Shown piece after piece: positions 17,811 to 26,803 of a stretch of 64,000 bases of DNA. The position numbers were made by a program, and so were the translations under genes. A model generated the notes under the pieces. The model saw only the letters and a program-made list of their open reading frames with translations, had not been told where the DNA came from and did no database searches. This DNA comes from an uncultured Bacteroides sp. (GTDB lineage: Bacteria; Bacteroidota; Bacteroidia; Bacteroidales; Bacteroidaceae), in assembly GCA_949289295.1 (NCBI GenBank), contig CASENM010000016.1:1-64000 (forward strand), read 5' to 3'. The stretch's first letter is position 1; each line of letters starts with the position of its first letter.

Positions 17811-20800
17811 TTATCGCTTTTCCAGATAGAACCGTCCCGTACCGTCCGCCACGTTGTCCAGCGAAACGGTGCCTTCGAGCGGATAGCTCCGGCCGGTCTG
17901 CGTGTCTGTCAGCTGCCAGCCGCTCCAGTCGTCTCCGGCCTCGAACTTCAGGTCCACATCGCCTGTCCGCTTCATGTAGAAACCTACCGGAATGCGGATG
18001 GCCCGATTCATGCGCTGGATGGAAAGCGCTTTCCCGTCGGCTACTGTATATACGGCCATATCTGTGCCTTCTTCGCTTCCTACCAGCAAGGTGGCATCTT
18101 CGCGCACATCGTAGCCGTCATTTGCAGACGAGGAAGGTACAATCACACACGAGGCCGATTGTCCGCGGGTGGTGGCAGTCAGGCTCAGTTGTCCAGGCAT
18201 TGCACGCACGTAGCTGGTGTTTCCGTTTCCTTGCTCCAGCATGTCTTCCGTCAAGATGACTTTATACGACGTACCGGCATTGGCCTGTAAGAATACGGCC
18301 TGCATAGGAGCTATCTGGGCATTATTCGTATTCTCTCTGGTAATGTCTACATATCTCTTTTGGTTTTTGTCAAAGATTTTGACAGCTGTAACGGAACTGT
18401 TGGCATCCAAAAATGCTTCCACATTGATGTGCGCCATAAACGGATTTCCCAAGAGATAAAGTTCGCCGTCACTTTCACGTTTGAGCGACATGAGTCCTAT
18501 CTCTTCTTCTGTCCAGAAACGTCCGGTTTCTCCTTGACGGGCCACCGATTTGGTTTCCACGGGTGTATCGCTGCCTACGCTGTAATAGTTATAGGCATAG
18601 AATGATTTCGGGAAATGGAAATGGAACAGGTTGTCGTCCGTGGTTGGGGCGTTCCCATTCTGGCCTTCCACTTTTACTGCAAAGCCTTGTCCTACCTCGT
18701 AGTCGGTTTCTACGGCATTGAAGCTTCTTGACCAGTCTGTCAGGTTCACGATTGCCGGGTCTTCCGTACTGAGGGCTCTCGTCAATGTTTCGTTTCTTAC
18801 CTCACTGCTCCAGAAACGTTGATAGACAAGCGGATTCCGGCGTTGCTCCACATAGGCGGAACCGGTGTTCTCTCCTTCACGTGCCGTGCCGTCAATGGTC
18901 ATAAAGTAACGCTTGTGGAGGCCATTCGTCTCCGTGTCTCTCCAGCTTTCCCAGGCAGATACATTCTGGGCTACGAACATGTCTCCTGTCACCATTGCCT
19001 GTAAGGGGACTGACAACAGATGATATACATTCGGCTCAAGGTTCTTGTCAATGAATGCCTGTGTATAATGCAGATTGGATTGTCCGATCAGCTCTGCGCC
19101 GGAAGCGAAATGGATGTTGTCGCACCAGTATTCTTCGGCGCTGGCTTCTCTAAGGTCCGGATATACCGTTGAAACTACCGGAATGAATACATTCGTACAG
19201 TCCCAAGGCACTCCGTTTGACCAGTTGCCCCATTCATTCCAGTTGTCGGATACTTCTCCTGTCCAGGTTGTTTCATGCGGATGTATGGCCAATCTTACGG
19301 CGTTAATCCAGTCATTCTGACCGTTTGGATTCGGAATGCGCAGACGATAGACACCCGGTGTCAGGTCGGGGATAGGATCGTAAACGACAGTTGCTCCGTC
19401 TTCATCTTTCGTCAGGAACTCCAGTTCGGAAGAATTGTTGATTCTCACGTCATAGATAGTTTCACTCAGAAGATTGTATTCACCTTCGTATGCGCTGATG
19501 ACCAATTGGTATGTTTTACCTTGTTCGCCGCCGCTCACTACCAGTGAGGTGGTATTTCCTTCGCAAATATTTTCCGGATCAGTTTTTAATGTGGTAATTT
19601 GTGTCGTAAGATTGTCATCCACACAGTCCATTGTGCCGTCCAGGTCATAGTCAGGACGAAGATAAGCACCGTGAATGTTTATGACCCCGGCTACTCCGGC
19701 AAGACTTGACCAAACGAACTGCAATTCATCCACCTTTTCAGACGGGATGATTGAGATATAAGTCCTGTCACCGGCACCGGCCACTTTTAGCCCGACACCG
19801 GCACCGTTAGTTGTTTCCTCAACGATCTTCCCTTCATACAAAGCCTTGATTTGCTCAATGCCTATCGCTTTCAAATCAAGCAGGCCCGTCACTCCGGACA
19901 TAATCAGACCGATTTCCTGTCCGCCTGCTATAGGGTCAAACTTGACAGACAATGTTTTGCCGCCCAGCAAAGATACTCCGGTGGCACAGGTCGCATAACT
20001 GTCCATATCACCGTCCAGCATGTTGCCGAGATTGTCAAACACGGAAATGACACTGATGTCCGGACTTGACACTCCTGCTGTCGCACCATAGTTGGCATTG
20101 GTGATCAATTGCATACATTCTTCTCCCGGTGCGCCGCAATTCGTGTCTTTGGCATTTTCCATAAATGCATAATATACTTTCAACGACTCTCCTACACCAA
20201 GCTTCAGTAAACCTGAAGCATACAGTTCAATCGCATCGAATTCCTTATCGGTATTGATGCTCAGACGGGCTTTTCCCGATGTGGATACACCGAGAAGGCT
20301 TAACGAAACTCCGTTATTGTCTTTTCCTACTCCTTCCTCGACTGGCTGGCCGTTTTTCAGAAGTTTGATGCGCAGGAAGTTGAGTATATTGGCCGAGAGG
20401 ATGCTGTTTGTACGGTCTATCACAAACCCGACACGCACATACTCTTTTCCCGAATTGAGAACCTGGTTGGATTTTACGCCTATGATGCCTGTATTTTCGG
20501 CTACCGTTATATCCACGGCATCGGTGAACTGTACATAATCGTTGTCATCGGCGTTTACGATATTGTTTAAAGAACCTTCCGAGGTGCCGCCGCCAATGGT
20601 TAATAATCCGTCAAAACCCTCTGGTTGATAGGCTGAATAGGGGGTGTTCTCTCCCTCCTCATTTGTCAGATGATTGTCGCAATAGTTCTGACTTTTTGCC
20701 AGACGACGGATTGTGGCTGTACGTTCAACCGTATGCTCCACTCCGTCCGGGCCTTTGTAGGTAAAGGTTCCTTTCACTACATAATTTCCCGCCGTAAGCA

Positions 20801-22226
20801 TATTGGTCAGGACCAGACCGTTGGCATTTGTTCCTAGCTGTGCATCTTCGTATGGTTTTTCAACCAGCTCATAGCGTTTGTTTACCAGGGTATAACCATC
20901 CGGCAATTCCGGAATGTCGGCGAAACGATACCCGGGTGTATAGACTGTGGCGCCGGCCAATGTGAACAGAGACGAGATGTCTATCTTGTCCGGTTCGCGG
21001 ACAAAAGCATAGTGGATGGTCTTTCCGCTAAGCACATTAAGGTTCAGACCGAAAAAGCCCAGATATACTCTCCTGCAAGGTTTGGTAGTCTTTATACTGT
21101 ATTTGGTTTGTCCTCCGCCCAGCAATCCTAAACTGACGATTTCTGTATAGGTATATTGTTCTGTGAATTTTTCCGGATCTTCTGTTTCTCCGTTGTATGT
21201 CCTGATAACGACTGTTCCACCGGCACTTAAGTCTAATAATCCGCCTGCTGTCACGACGAATCCGACCTCTGATCCGGCTTCAATCTCCCGGCCGAAATCC
21301 ACCGTTACATGAGGTTGGAGTAATCCCATAATCAATTCTATGCCACAGCCGTCTGACAGATTGTCGTTTATCAGGGAGGCTGCCGAATATTTATCCGACC
21401 AGCTTACCCAACTGACATCACCTATTTTCCAGGGAACGGACACACCGTTTTCAAAGAAGTCCGTTCTGCTGCTGATGGCAGGAATCATTTCATTGTCACC
21501 CACATACGCATAATAAATTTCTAATGAGCCGACTATGTTCACATCCACTCCGGCTGTCCCCAACCGGATTTCGTCGAAGGGGGAGTCAAAAGTCGCTTCA
21601 ATGCAAAAGATGTTGTCAGGAGAGGTTCCGTTTTCTGCATAGTCGCCTCCGGTAATGTTTCCCAAACCTAAATCCAGAATACTCTTTACACCTTCCGAAT
21701 TAAAATCATATTGTCCCGTTCTTTCTCCGTCGAGATAAGTCTCTATCCAGTAGCTTTTCAGTATATTGATATCCAGGACTCCTTCATTGTTGGCTTTGCA
21801 TACAAATCCGGCTTTCTGTCCTCCGTCATATACGTAGTTCAAATCACGTACGGACATAATCAGGCTACCGCCTACTTCCAGACCAACCACTGACTGGACG
21901 GTATAAGAATCTGATATGTCAGTATTCACCACTTTATCGGCTCCGTCTGGTATCTGATACACATCTGCCACCTTGACACCCAGATTGTCCACAATACGTC
22001 CGTTTCCTACCAGCGGCACACGGCAGTTCGCTTTCCAGTAGCCGTTACTTTGTTCTACCAGACCGTCACCGGTTTTTACATTTACACTACCGGTACGGGT
22101 TACGTCGTTGGGGATTCCCTCAGGTATCGGAAGCTCCTCGTCCTGACACGAAGCCATGCTTCCGGCCAGCAACAATGCACTCAGCATAAGGCTGGCCCAT
22201 CTGTTACATAATTTTTTCATTTTCAT
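17811..22226 (-). CDS. Large repeat-containing surface lipoprotein
   Basis: 1471 aa with a lipoprotein signal ending in GSMASC (Cys27). At least four units of about 130-160 residues recur at roughly 80-245, 265-412, 555-690 and 735-856. Each has a core like VGFVVTAGGLLDL and ends with a strand pair like SLEIYYAYV, GKTIHYAFV, SLKVYYAFM or VINIHGAYL. A Ca-binding-type loop DYDLDGTMDCVDDN follows near 860. Then come an Ig-like segment and a region with NWNEWGNWSNGVPW and VFIPVVSTVYPD, as seen in large Bacteroidetes adhesins. No type IX sorting domain is recognised at the end (GRFYLEKR). Probably an outer-surface adhesin or matrix protein; ligand unknown. Same strand as the fimbrillin fusion 54 nt upstream, so likely co-transcribed. 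Confidence 0.75.
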   Translation of the reverse strand: MKMKKLCNRWASLMLSALLLAGSMASCQDEELPIPEGIPNDVTRTGSVNVKTGDGLVEQSNGYWKANCRVPLVGNGRIVDNLGVKVADVYQIPDGADKVVNTDISDSYTVQSVVGLEVGGSLIMSVRDLNYVYDGGQKAGFVCKANNEGVLDINILKSYWIETYLDGERTGQYDFNSEGVKSILDLGLGNITGGDYAENGTSPDNIFCIEATFDSPFDEIRLGTAGVDVNIVGSLEIYYAYVGDNEMIPAISSRTDFFENGVSVPWKIGDVSWVSWSDKYSAASLINDNLSDGCGIELIMGLLQPHVTVDFGREIEAGSEVGFVVTAGGLLDLSAGGTVVIRTYNGETEDPEKFTEQYTYTEIVSLGLLGGGQTKYSIKTTKPCRRVYLGFFGLNLNVLSGKTIHYAFVREPDKIDISSLFTLAGATVYTPGYRFADIPELPDGYTLVNKRYELVEKPYEDAQLGTNANGLVLTNMLTAGNYVVKGTFTYKGPDGVEHTVERTATIRRLAKSQNYCDNHLTNEEGENTPYSAYQPEGFDGLLTIGGGTSEGSLNNIVNADDNDYVQFTDAVDITVAENTGIIGVKSNQVLNSGKEYVRVGFVIDRTNSILSANILNFLRIKLLKNGQPVEEGVGKDNNGVSLSLLGVSTSGKARLSINTDKEFDAIELYASGLLKLGVGESLKVYYAFMENAKDTNCGAPGEECMQLITNANYGATAGVSSPDISVISVFDNLGNMLDGDMDSYATCATGVSLLGGKTLSVKFDPIAGGQEIGLIMSGVTGLLDLKAIGIEQIKALYEGKIVEETTNGAGVGLKVAGAGDRTYISIIPSEKVDELQFVWSSLAGVAGVINIHGAYLRPDYDLDGTMDCVDDNLTTQITTLKTDPENICEGNTTSLVVSGGEQGKTYQLVISAYEGEYNLLSETIYDVRINNSSELEFLTKDEDGATVVYDPIPDLTPGVYRLRIPNPNGQNDWINAVRLAIHPHETTWTGEVSDNWNEWGNWSNGVPWDCTNVFIPVVSTVYPDLREASAEEYWCDNIHFASGAELIGQSNLHYTQAFIDKNLEPNVYHLLSVPLQAMVTGDMFVAQNVSAWESWRDTETNGLHKRYFMTIDGTAREGENTGSAYVEQRRNPLVYQRFWSSEVRNETLTRALSTEDPAIVNLTDWSRSFNAVETDYEVGQGFAVKVEGQNGNAPTTDDNLFHFHFPKSFYAYNYYSVGSDTPVETKSVARQGETGRFWTEEEIGLMSLKRESDGELYLLGNPFMAHINVEAFLDANSSVTAVKIFDKNQKRYVDITRENTNNAQIAPMQAVFLQANAGTSYKVILTEDMLEQGNGNTSYVRAMPGQLSLTATTRGQSASCVIVPSSSANDGYDVREDATLLVGSEEGTDMAVYTVADGKALSIQRMNRAIRIPVGFYMKRTGDVDLKFEAGDDWSGWQLTDTQTGRSYPLEGTVSLDNVADGTGRFYLEKR

Positions 22227-22247
22227 TCTGTTGGTTATTTTTCTGTT

Positions 22248-22265
22248 AATGAAGAGCTCTTCATT
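22248..22265. repeat. 18-bp perfect palindrome in the lipoprotein operon gap
   Basis: AATGAAGAGCTCTTCATT is fully self-complementary and lies in the 54-nt gap between the two lipoprotein genes, followed by ATTCTTTATTCTTTAA. The wording resembles the GAAGAAT hairpin at 13.1 kb. It may modulate readthrough between the genes. Confidence 0.6.
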
Positions 22266-22279
22266 CTTTATTCTTTAAT

Positions 22280-23995
22280 TTATTGTTCGTGTCTGAACTT
22301 GAAGTTGCAGTCGATGATGGACTGGATCAGCAGGTCATCAAGAATCTGTTCATTATATGGAGCGTTTAACTCTATAGCTTTAACTACTATGCCAGTATGT
22401 CCTTCTTGTAAGTTTGTACTAACAATCTTATTATAAATCTCTGAGAAAAAAGAAACATTATTGTCAGTAATAAATTGAACACCCCATGACCACTCATTGT
22501 GCATTACTCCATACCAATCATATTCTTCCCAATCGGATTTAGATAACAAGAATCTATTATCTTCTTCATCACAAGCTTTGTGTGGAAATATTCTATGACT
22601 TGTAATCATTGATTCATCCATTTGAAAAAAATAATTATCACCCTTTTTAAGAGCGATTACTTTTCCTCTTGCACTTTCAACTATGTCTGCTAAATCATCT
22701 ATCCAGGGAGTTTTGTTCTCGTTAAAATCTGTTGTAAGATCTTCTTTTGTCCATACTATGATAAACTCATTCGGATGATTAGATAGAAAATCTTTAAAAA
22801 CATTATGGAAGTTATCTGATATGTTTTGATGCCAATCAGCTATAAATGTTAATTTATCCATATCAAATGCACGTACTCCTTTATTTAACAAACGTTCTAT
22901 ATCCTCAGGTGTCGTTTCATTATCACATTCACATCCAGGTATTGACATCGTCATTAATGGAGTATTATTATCCAACTCCGAAATCCAGTCATTATAGCCA
23001 CTGTCATACGGACTCATGTCCGGCAGCTGGATAAAATACTTGTTCTGTTTTGTAATCTGGTCGCCAGGCACTGTCAGCACATAATCCATGGCTGTAGTAT
23101 GCACCATCATTTTCACATCTCCATTATTCATGTCTACCGGAGGGAGGAATGCCATCAGGTTAAGAGTTTCACCCTCATGCAAATCCACATACCGGCTGGT
23201 CCCGTTTCTCACTCCGACATAGACGGATTGGGAGCCATCAGATGCCTCTATTGAGCCTTTATCCGATGTCGTTCCATCTTTTGCATTATAGGTAAATTTG
23301 TCTGAATCAATTTTATTCGGCATGATGACACTTACCCCCGTCACCGTAACCGGATTGATTATACCTGTGGCCACTTCATATCTGCCCGCACGGACCGTAA
23401 TGTCGAAAGTGGTCATGATAGGGTCAAAGTAAAGTCTTACGTGATGCTGGGAAGGATCCGGTGTAACTTCTTGCTTTGCCATCATGTAGGCATTGTTCAT
23501 GTCGGGGTTTGTCAGATAGGCTCCGTTTGACAGACTTACCACCGTATCCAGCTGGTTGGTGATGTATTTCATGCCGAACTCTCCATTGGCAATGTTTGAC
23601 ACGTCTGTTACCCGGTCGGCCGGATAGGCGGAATAAAAAGTATAGGGGATACCGAGTTCTCCCCATTTGAGAGTATCCGTTCCGACAGGAGTGATCGCTC
23701 CCCCATGTTCGGAGTATATTGTATCCACGACCACATAGTCGACCGATTTCGGAGAAGGTTCGTTGCACCAAATCTTGATTTTGTCCCCTATGTTCCATTC
23801 CAGCTGATAGTCATCGACATACACTGTACGCGACTGCGCATCGGCCACAGTCCCCACACTGAACTGGATGGGCTCTCCTTTTGATACCTGGGGCACTCCG
23901 GGAGTGGTCCCCTTATCCGTACACCCTGAAAGGTACGTCCCTGCCGCCAGCAGAAACGTACCGCAAAGCAAATTAAGTTTTACTTTCATTTTCAT
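22280..23995 (-). CDS. Fimbrillin-type lipoprotein fused to a degenerate PI-PLC-like domain
   Basis: 571 aa. Lipoprotein signal with lipobox LSGC (Cys25). Residues 40-330 read as a fimbrillin-family (Mfa/FimA-like) shaft: PIQFSVGTV, then SRTVYV, LEWNIGDKIKIW and PYTFYSAYPA. Residues 335-571 follow the PI-specific phospholipase C X-domain: YNDWISELDNNTPL with MSIPG, KGVRAFDMD, NVFKDFLSNHPNEFIIVW, and SARGKVIALKKG. The catalytic positions are altered: the GTHDS loop reads GCECD (first His lost) and the Arg of FDIR is Asp, so ordinary phospholipase activity is unlikely. Base composition drops sharply at the domain border near 22990. It shares a promoter and probably an operon with the repeat lipoprotein downstream. 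Confidence 0.75.
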   Translation of the reverse strand: MKMKVKLNLLCGTFLLAAGTYLSGCTDKGTTPGVPQVSKGEPIQFSVGTVADAQSRTVYVDDYQLEWNIGDKIKIWCNEPSPKSVDYVVVDTIYSEHGGAITPVGTDTLKWGELGIPYTFYSAYPADRVTDVSNIANGEFGMKYITNQLDTVVSLSNGAYLTNPDMNNAYMMAKQEVTPDPSQHHVRLYFDPIMTTFDITVRAGRYEVATGIINPVTVTGVSVIMPNKIDSDKFTYNAKDGTTSDKGSIEASDGSQSVYVGVRNGTSRYVDLHEGETLNLMAFLPPVDMNNGDVKMMVHTTAMDYVLTVPGDQITKQNKYFIQLPDMSPYDSGYNDWISELDNNTPLMTMSIPGCECDNETTPEDIERLLNKGVRAFDMDKLTFIADWHQNISDNFHNVFKDFLSNHPNEFIIVWTKEDLTTDFNENKTPWIDDLADIVESARGKVIALKKGDNYFFQMDESMITSHRIFPHKACDEEDNRFLLSKSDWEEYDWYGVMHNEWSWGVQFITDNNVSFFSEIYNKIVSTNLQEGHTGIVVKAIELNAPYNEQILDDLLIQSIIDCNFKFRHEQ

Positions 23996-24112
23996 ATAAT
24001 AATATTAATTTTTAAATATATTTCTCACCAAACCGTCTGTTTCCCTGCATATTTGGAACACTTTCCTCTGCCGTGACGGTGCAACTCTCTATAAATGAAA
24101 TAAATTCGGTTG

Positions 24113-24146
24113 CAAAGGTATAAAAAACTTAATAATGCTTATCAAA
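24113..24146 (-). promoter_or_regulatory. Promoter for the surface-lipoprotein operon
   Basis: On the minus strand, TTTG (24146-24143), a 22-nt spacer and TACCTTTG (24120-24113, exact TAnnTTTG) precede the fimbrillin fusion ATG at 23995, leaving a leader of about 110 nt. The promoter lies just past the AmpG-like gene stop, so the lipoprotein operon is probably transcribed separately. Confidence 0.65.
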
Positions 24147-24154
24147 AGTATGTA

Positions 24155-25432
24155 CTATTTTTTCCCGAATTCCGGGTCTATTTTCAGCAGGGCCGTCACT
24201 CCGAAGGTAGCCAGTGTGCAGACCATGATCCAAATGAAGAAAAGCCGGTAGCCTAAAACCTCCTGCATCCATCCCGCAATCATTCCCGGAAGCATCATGC
24301 CCAGTGCCATGAAAGCCGTGCAGATGGCATAATGAGACGTCTGGTGACCGCCGTCTCTGGAGAAATAGATCAGATAAAGCATGTAGGCGGTAAATCCGAA
24401 CCCGTAGCCGAACTGCTCGATGAAGATGCAGCTGTTGATTATCCACAGGTTGGACGGAAGGGCATAGCTCATGTACACATATACGATGTCGGGGAGGGAG
24501 ATGGCCCATACCATCGGCCAGAGCCAGCGGCGGAGTCCGTGGCGTGCCACGGCAATGCCTCCCAGAATCCCTCCGAGCGTCAGTCCGATGATGCCGAGCG
24601 TGCCTTGGGAGAATCCGATTTGGGCGGTGGTCATGCCCAAACCTCCCTCTTCAGCCGGGTCGAGCAGGAACGGAATTCCCATCTTGGCCAGTTGTGCTTC
24701 GGGCAGGCGGTAGAGCAACATGAACAGGATGGCTGCCGGTGCCTGTTTCTTGCGGAAGAACGACACGATGGTTTCCGCAAAGCCGTGGAGAATGTGCGTG
24801 GCTCCTGCCGGGGCTGTGCCGGGGCGGTCGCTGTCCGGACGGGGCAACACGAACGAGTGGTAGAGCCAGAGGGCGAGAATCACTCCTGCAAGAATAAAGA
24901 ATGTGATGCTCCAGGCATAGCTGATGCGTCCGGTCGACTCTTCGAGCAGTCCGGCCAGCATGATGAGCAATCCTTGTCCGGCAATGGTGGCAAAGCGGTA
25001 GAATGTGCTGCGGATACCTACGAACAGGGCTTGCTGGTGGGGAGTAAGTCCGAGCATGTAGAAACCGTCGGCGGCGATGTCGTGGGTGGCCGAGCTGAAG
25101 GCCACAAGCCAGAAGACGGCCAGCGTAATCTGGAAAAAATGGTCGGTGGGGAGGGTGAAGGCCACTCCGGCCAGTCCGGTGCCCAGCAGCAGCTGCATGC
25201 CGACAATCCATTCCCGTTTGGTCTTCAGCAGGTCGACAAACGGACTCCATAACGGTTTGATGACCCAGGGCAGGTTAAGCCAGCTGGTGTAGAGCGCCAC
25301 ATCCGTATTGGAGATACCCATCCGCTTGTACATCACCAGCGACAGAATCATGACTGCCACATAGGGCAGTCCTTCTGCAAAATAGAGGGTGGGCACCCAT
25401 GCCCACGGGGAGGCTTTTCTGTTGTTTTCCAT
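24155..25432 (-). CDS. AmpG-like muropeptide MFS permease
   Basis: 425 aa from the ATG at 25432, about 12 transmembrane helices. The N-terminus WVPTLYFAEGLPYVAVMILS, then LPWVIKPLWSPFVD and ATHDIAADGFYM, matches the AmpG family, which imports anhydro-muropeptides for cell-wall recycling. The frame extends to 25474, but those extra 14 residues come from low-complexity 'tctctgtgtctttgtg' sequence, so the later ATG is preferred. Last of three minus-strand genes, 60 nt after the SpoIID-like gene; the context of a peptidoglycan-associated domain supports a recycling role. Substrate is inferred. Confidence 0.8.
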   Translation of the reverse strand: MENNRKASPWAWVPTLYFAEGLPYVAVMILSLVMYKRMGISNTDVALYTSWLNLPWVIKPLWSPFVDLLKTKREWIVGMQLLLGTGLAGVAFTLPTDHFFQITLAVFWLVAFSSATHDIAADGFYMLGLTPHQQALFVGIRSTFYRFATIAGQGLLIMLAGLLEESTGRISYAWSITFFILAGVILALWLYHSFVLPRPDSDRPGTAPAGATHILHGFAETIVSFFRKKQAPAAILFMLLYRLPEAQLAKMGIPFLLDPAEEGGLGMTTAQIGFSQGTLGIIGLTLGGILGGIAVARHGLRRWLWPMVWAISLPDIVYVYMSYALPSNLWIINSCIFIEQFGYGFGFTAYMLYLIYFSRDGGHQTSHYAICTAFMALGMMLPGMIAGWMQEVLGYRLFFIWIMVCTLATFGVTALLKIDPEFGKK

Positions 25433-25492
25433 CGGTTCTGTTCTTTTTGTCTCTGTGTCTTTGTGTTCTGACAAAATCTCTTCACTCTCCGC

Positions 25493-26803
25493 TCAATAAA
25501 GCTTTCTTATTTCCGCTCCTTTGTAATAATGGAGCAGGATCTCGTTGTAGTTATACCCTTGTTCGCCCATGACGGCCGCACCGATCTGGCAGAGTCCCAC
25601 TCCGTGCCCCCATCCTGCACCCGTCAGTTCAAACCATTCAGGCACTCCTCCCTTTTCCGGCCCCTTGTCGACGACAAACGCCGAACTGTACAGATGCGTG
25701 TCCGAAAGCGTCCGCCGGATTTCCAGCTCTTTCCCGATGACCAGCGATTTTTCCGTACCCACAATCTTGAGGCGGCTGATTCTTCCTGATTTTCCTCTTT
25801 CCATCGGAATCAGATCCATGATGTTCCCGTAGTCGCACTTGGTGTTGCGTCGGATCAGGCCGGTCAGTTCGTCTTGCGTGTATCTCACCTTCCACCGGTA
25901 GAAATTGTCTGTGTGCTGGTCGTAGTTGTTGAGTATCTGGGACAGGATTTTCCGGTCGTGCGTATGGCAGAACGAGTCCGGTTCACTTTTTATCCAGCGT
26001 TCCGCCTCTTTTTCGTCGGTCAGGTCTGGCAGTTGTTTCCCATCGGCGGTATCACGCACGGCAGAAAGATACGGATACGTCTTGTCTTCCCAGCAGTAGT
26101 TGAACTCTTCCGTGACCCCGCCGCAGCATTTCGAGAAGCGTGAGTCGCAGATGGCATGTCTGTACATCAGCACTTGTCCGCGTGTAGCCTTGACGGCTTC
26201 CGCCACACTCCGGTTCGACGCACGGGTGATGCCCTGATAGCGCTGGCAGTGGTCGTCGGCGCAGACATCAAAGATCGTATGGTCTTCCCGGTCGTACCAG
26301 CGGATAAATTCCGTGTCTGTCTTCACGAACGAGAAAAAGTTGTCCTGCCGTTTGCTCAGCTGCTTCCGTTTCTCTATCTGTGCCAGCAGCCAGCTTCGGG
26401 AGATGACCGCATGGGCTTTCAGAAACTCCGGCGACGAGGCGGCATTCATTTCCGACGAGATGACACTGGTCAGGTATTCTTCCGCGGGAAGTTGGTTGAT
26501 GGCCGTGATTTTCCCTTCGTCAATCACCAGCCGGAGCGTGCCGAGAAAGGTCTGCGTTTCCTGTTGTTCCCAATGGAAGTTGATGCCTATGGTTACGTCG
26601 CGCAGGGTGAACGACGCACCTTCTTCCAGCGGTGTAAAGGTGAGTTCCTGATAGACATTCCCGTTCCAGAGGATGCCTCCTTCGTCGAAGGCAACTTCCT
26701 GTGTGCCGCTGACCGTTTCTCCCTTGGCCAGGAATCGGGCATTCAGCGTAAAGTCTATTTTCAGGGCATTGACAATGCCTACATTGATTTCCGGTTCTTT
26801 CAT
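25493..26803 (-). CDS. SpoIID/LytB-domain protein
   Basis: 436 aa. The SpoIID/LytB domain shows [17 protein letters not shown] with [14 protein letters not shown] near residues 103-140 (the Glu in SSEM is the catalytic-type acid of SpoIID lytic transglycosylases), and [15 protein letters not shown] with HYYKGAEI at the end. A central Cys/His-rich stretch ([26 protein letters not shown]) could bind metal. No signal peptide is visible at the start [15 protein letters not shown], so location is unclear. SpoIID cleaves peptidoglycan glycan strands; a cytoplasmic form might act on released muropeptides. Its start overlaps the upstream gene by 4 bp. Confidence 0.85.
   Translation of the reverse strand: MKEPEINVGIVNALKIDFTLNARFLAKGETVSGTQEVAFDEGGILWNGNVYQELTFTPLEEGASFTLRDVTIGINFHWEQQETQTFLGTLRLVIDEGKITAINQLPAEEYLTSVISSEMNAASSPEFLKAHAVISRSWLLAQIEKRKQLSKRQDNFFSFVKTDTEFIRWYDREDHTIFDVCADDHCQRYQGITRASNRSVAEAVKATRGQVLMYRHAICDSRFSKCCGGVTEEFNYCWEDKTYPYLSAVRDTADGKQLPDLTDEKEAERWIKSEPDSFCHTHDRKILSQILNNYDQHTDNFYRWKVRYTQDELTGLIRRNTKCDYGNIMDLIPMERGKSGRISRLKIVGTEKSLVIGKELEIRRTLSDTHLYSSAFVVDKGPEKGGVPEWFELTGAGWGHGVGLCQIGAAVMGEQGYNYNEILLHYYKGAEIRKLY

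Noticed and set aside
22280-22993. Active PI-PLC enzyme
   Set aside because: The fold pattern is visible, but the first catalytic His and the active-site Arg are replaced, so activity is not claimed.
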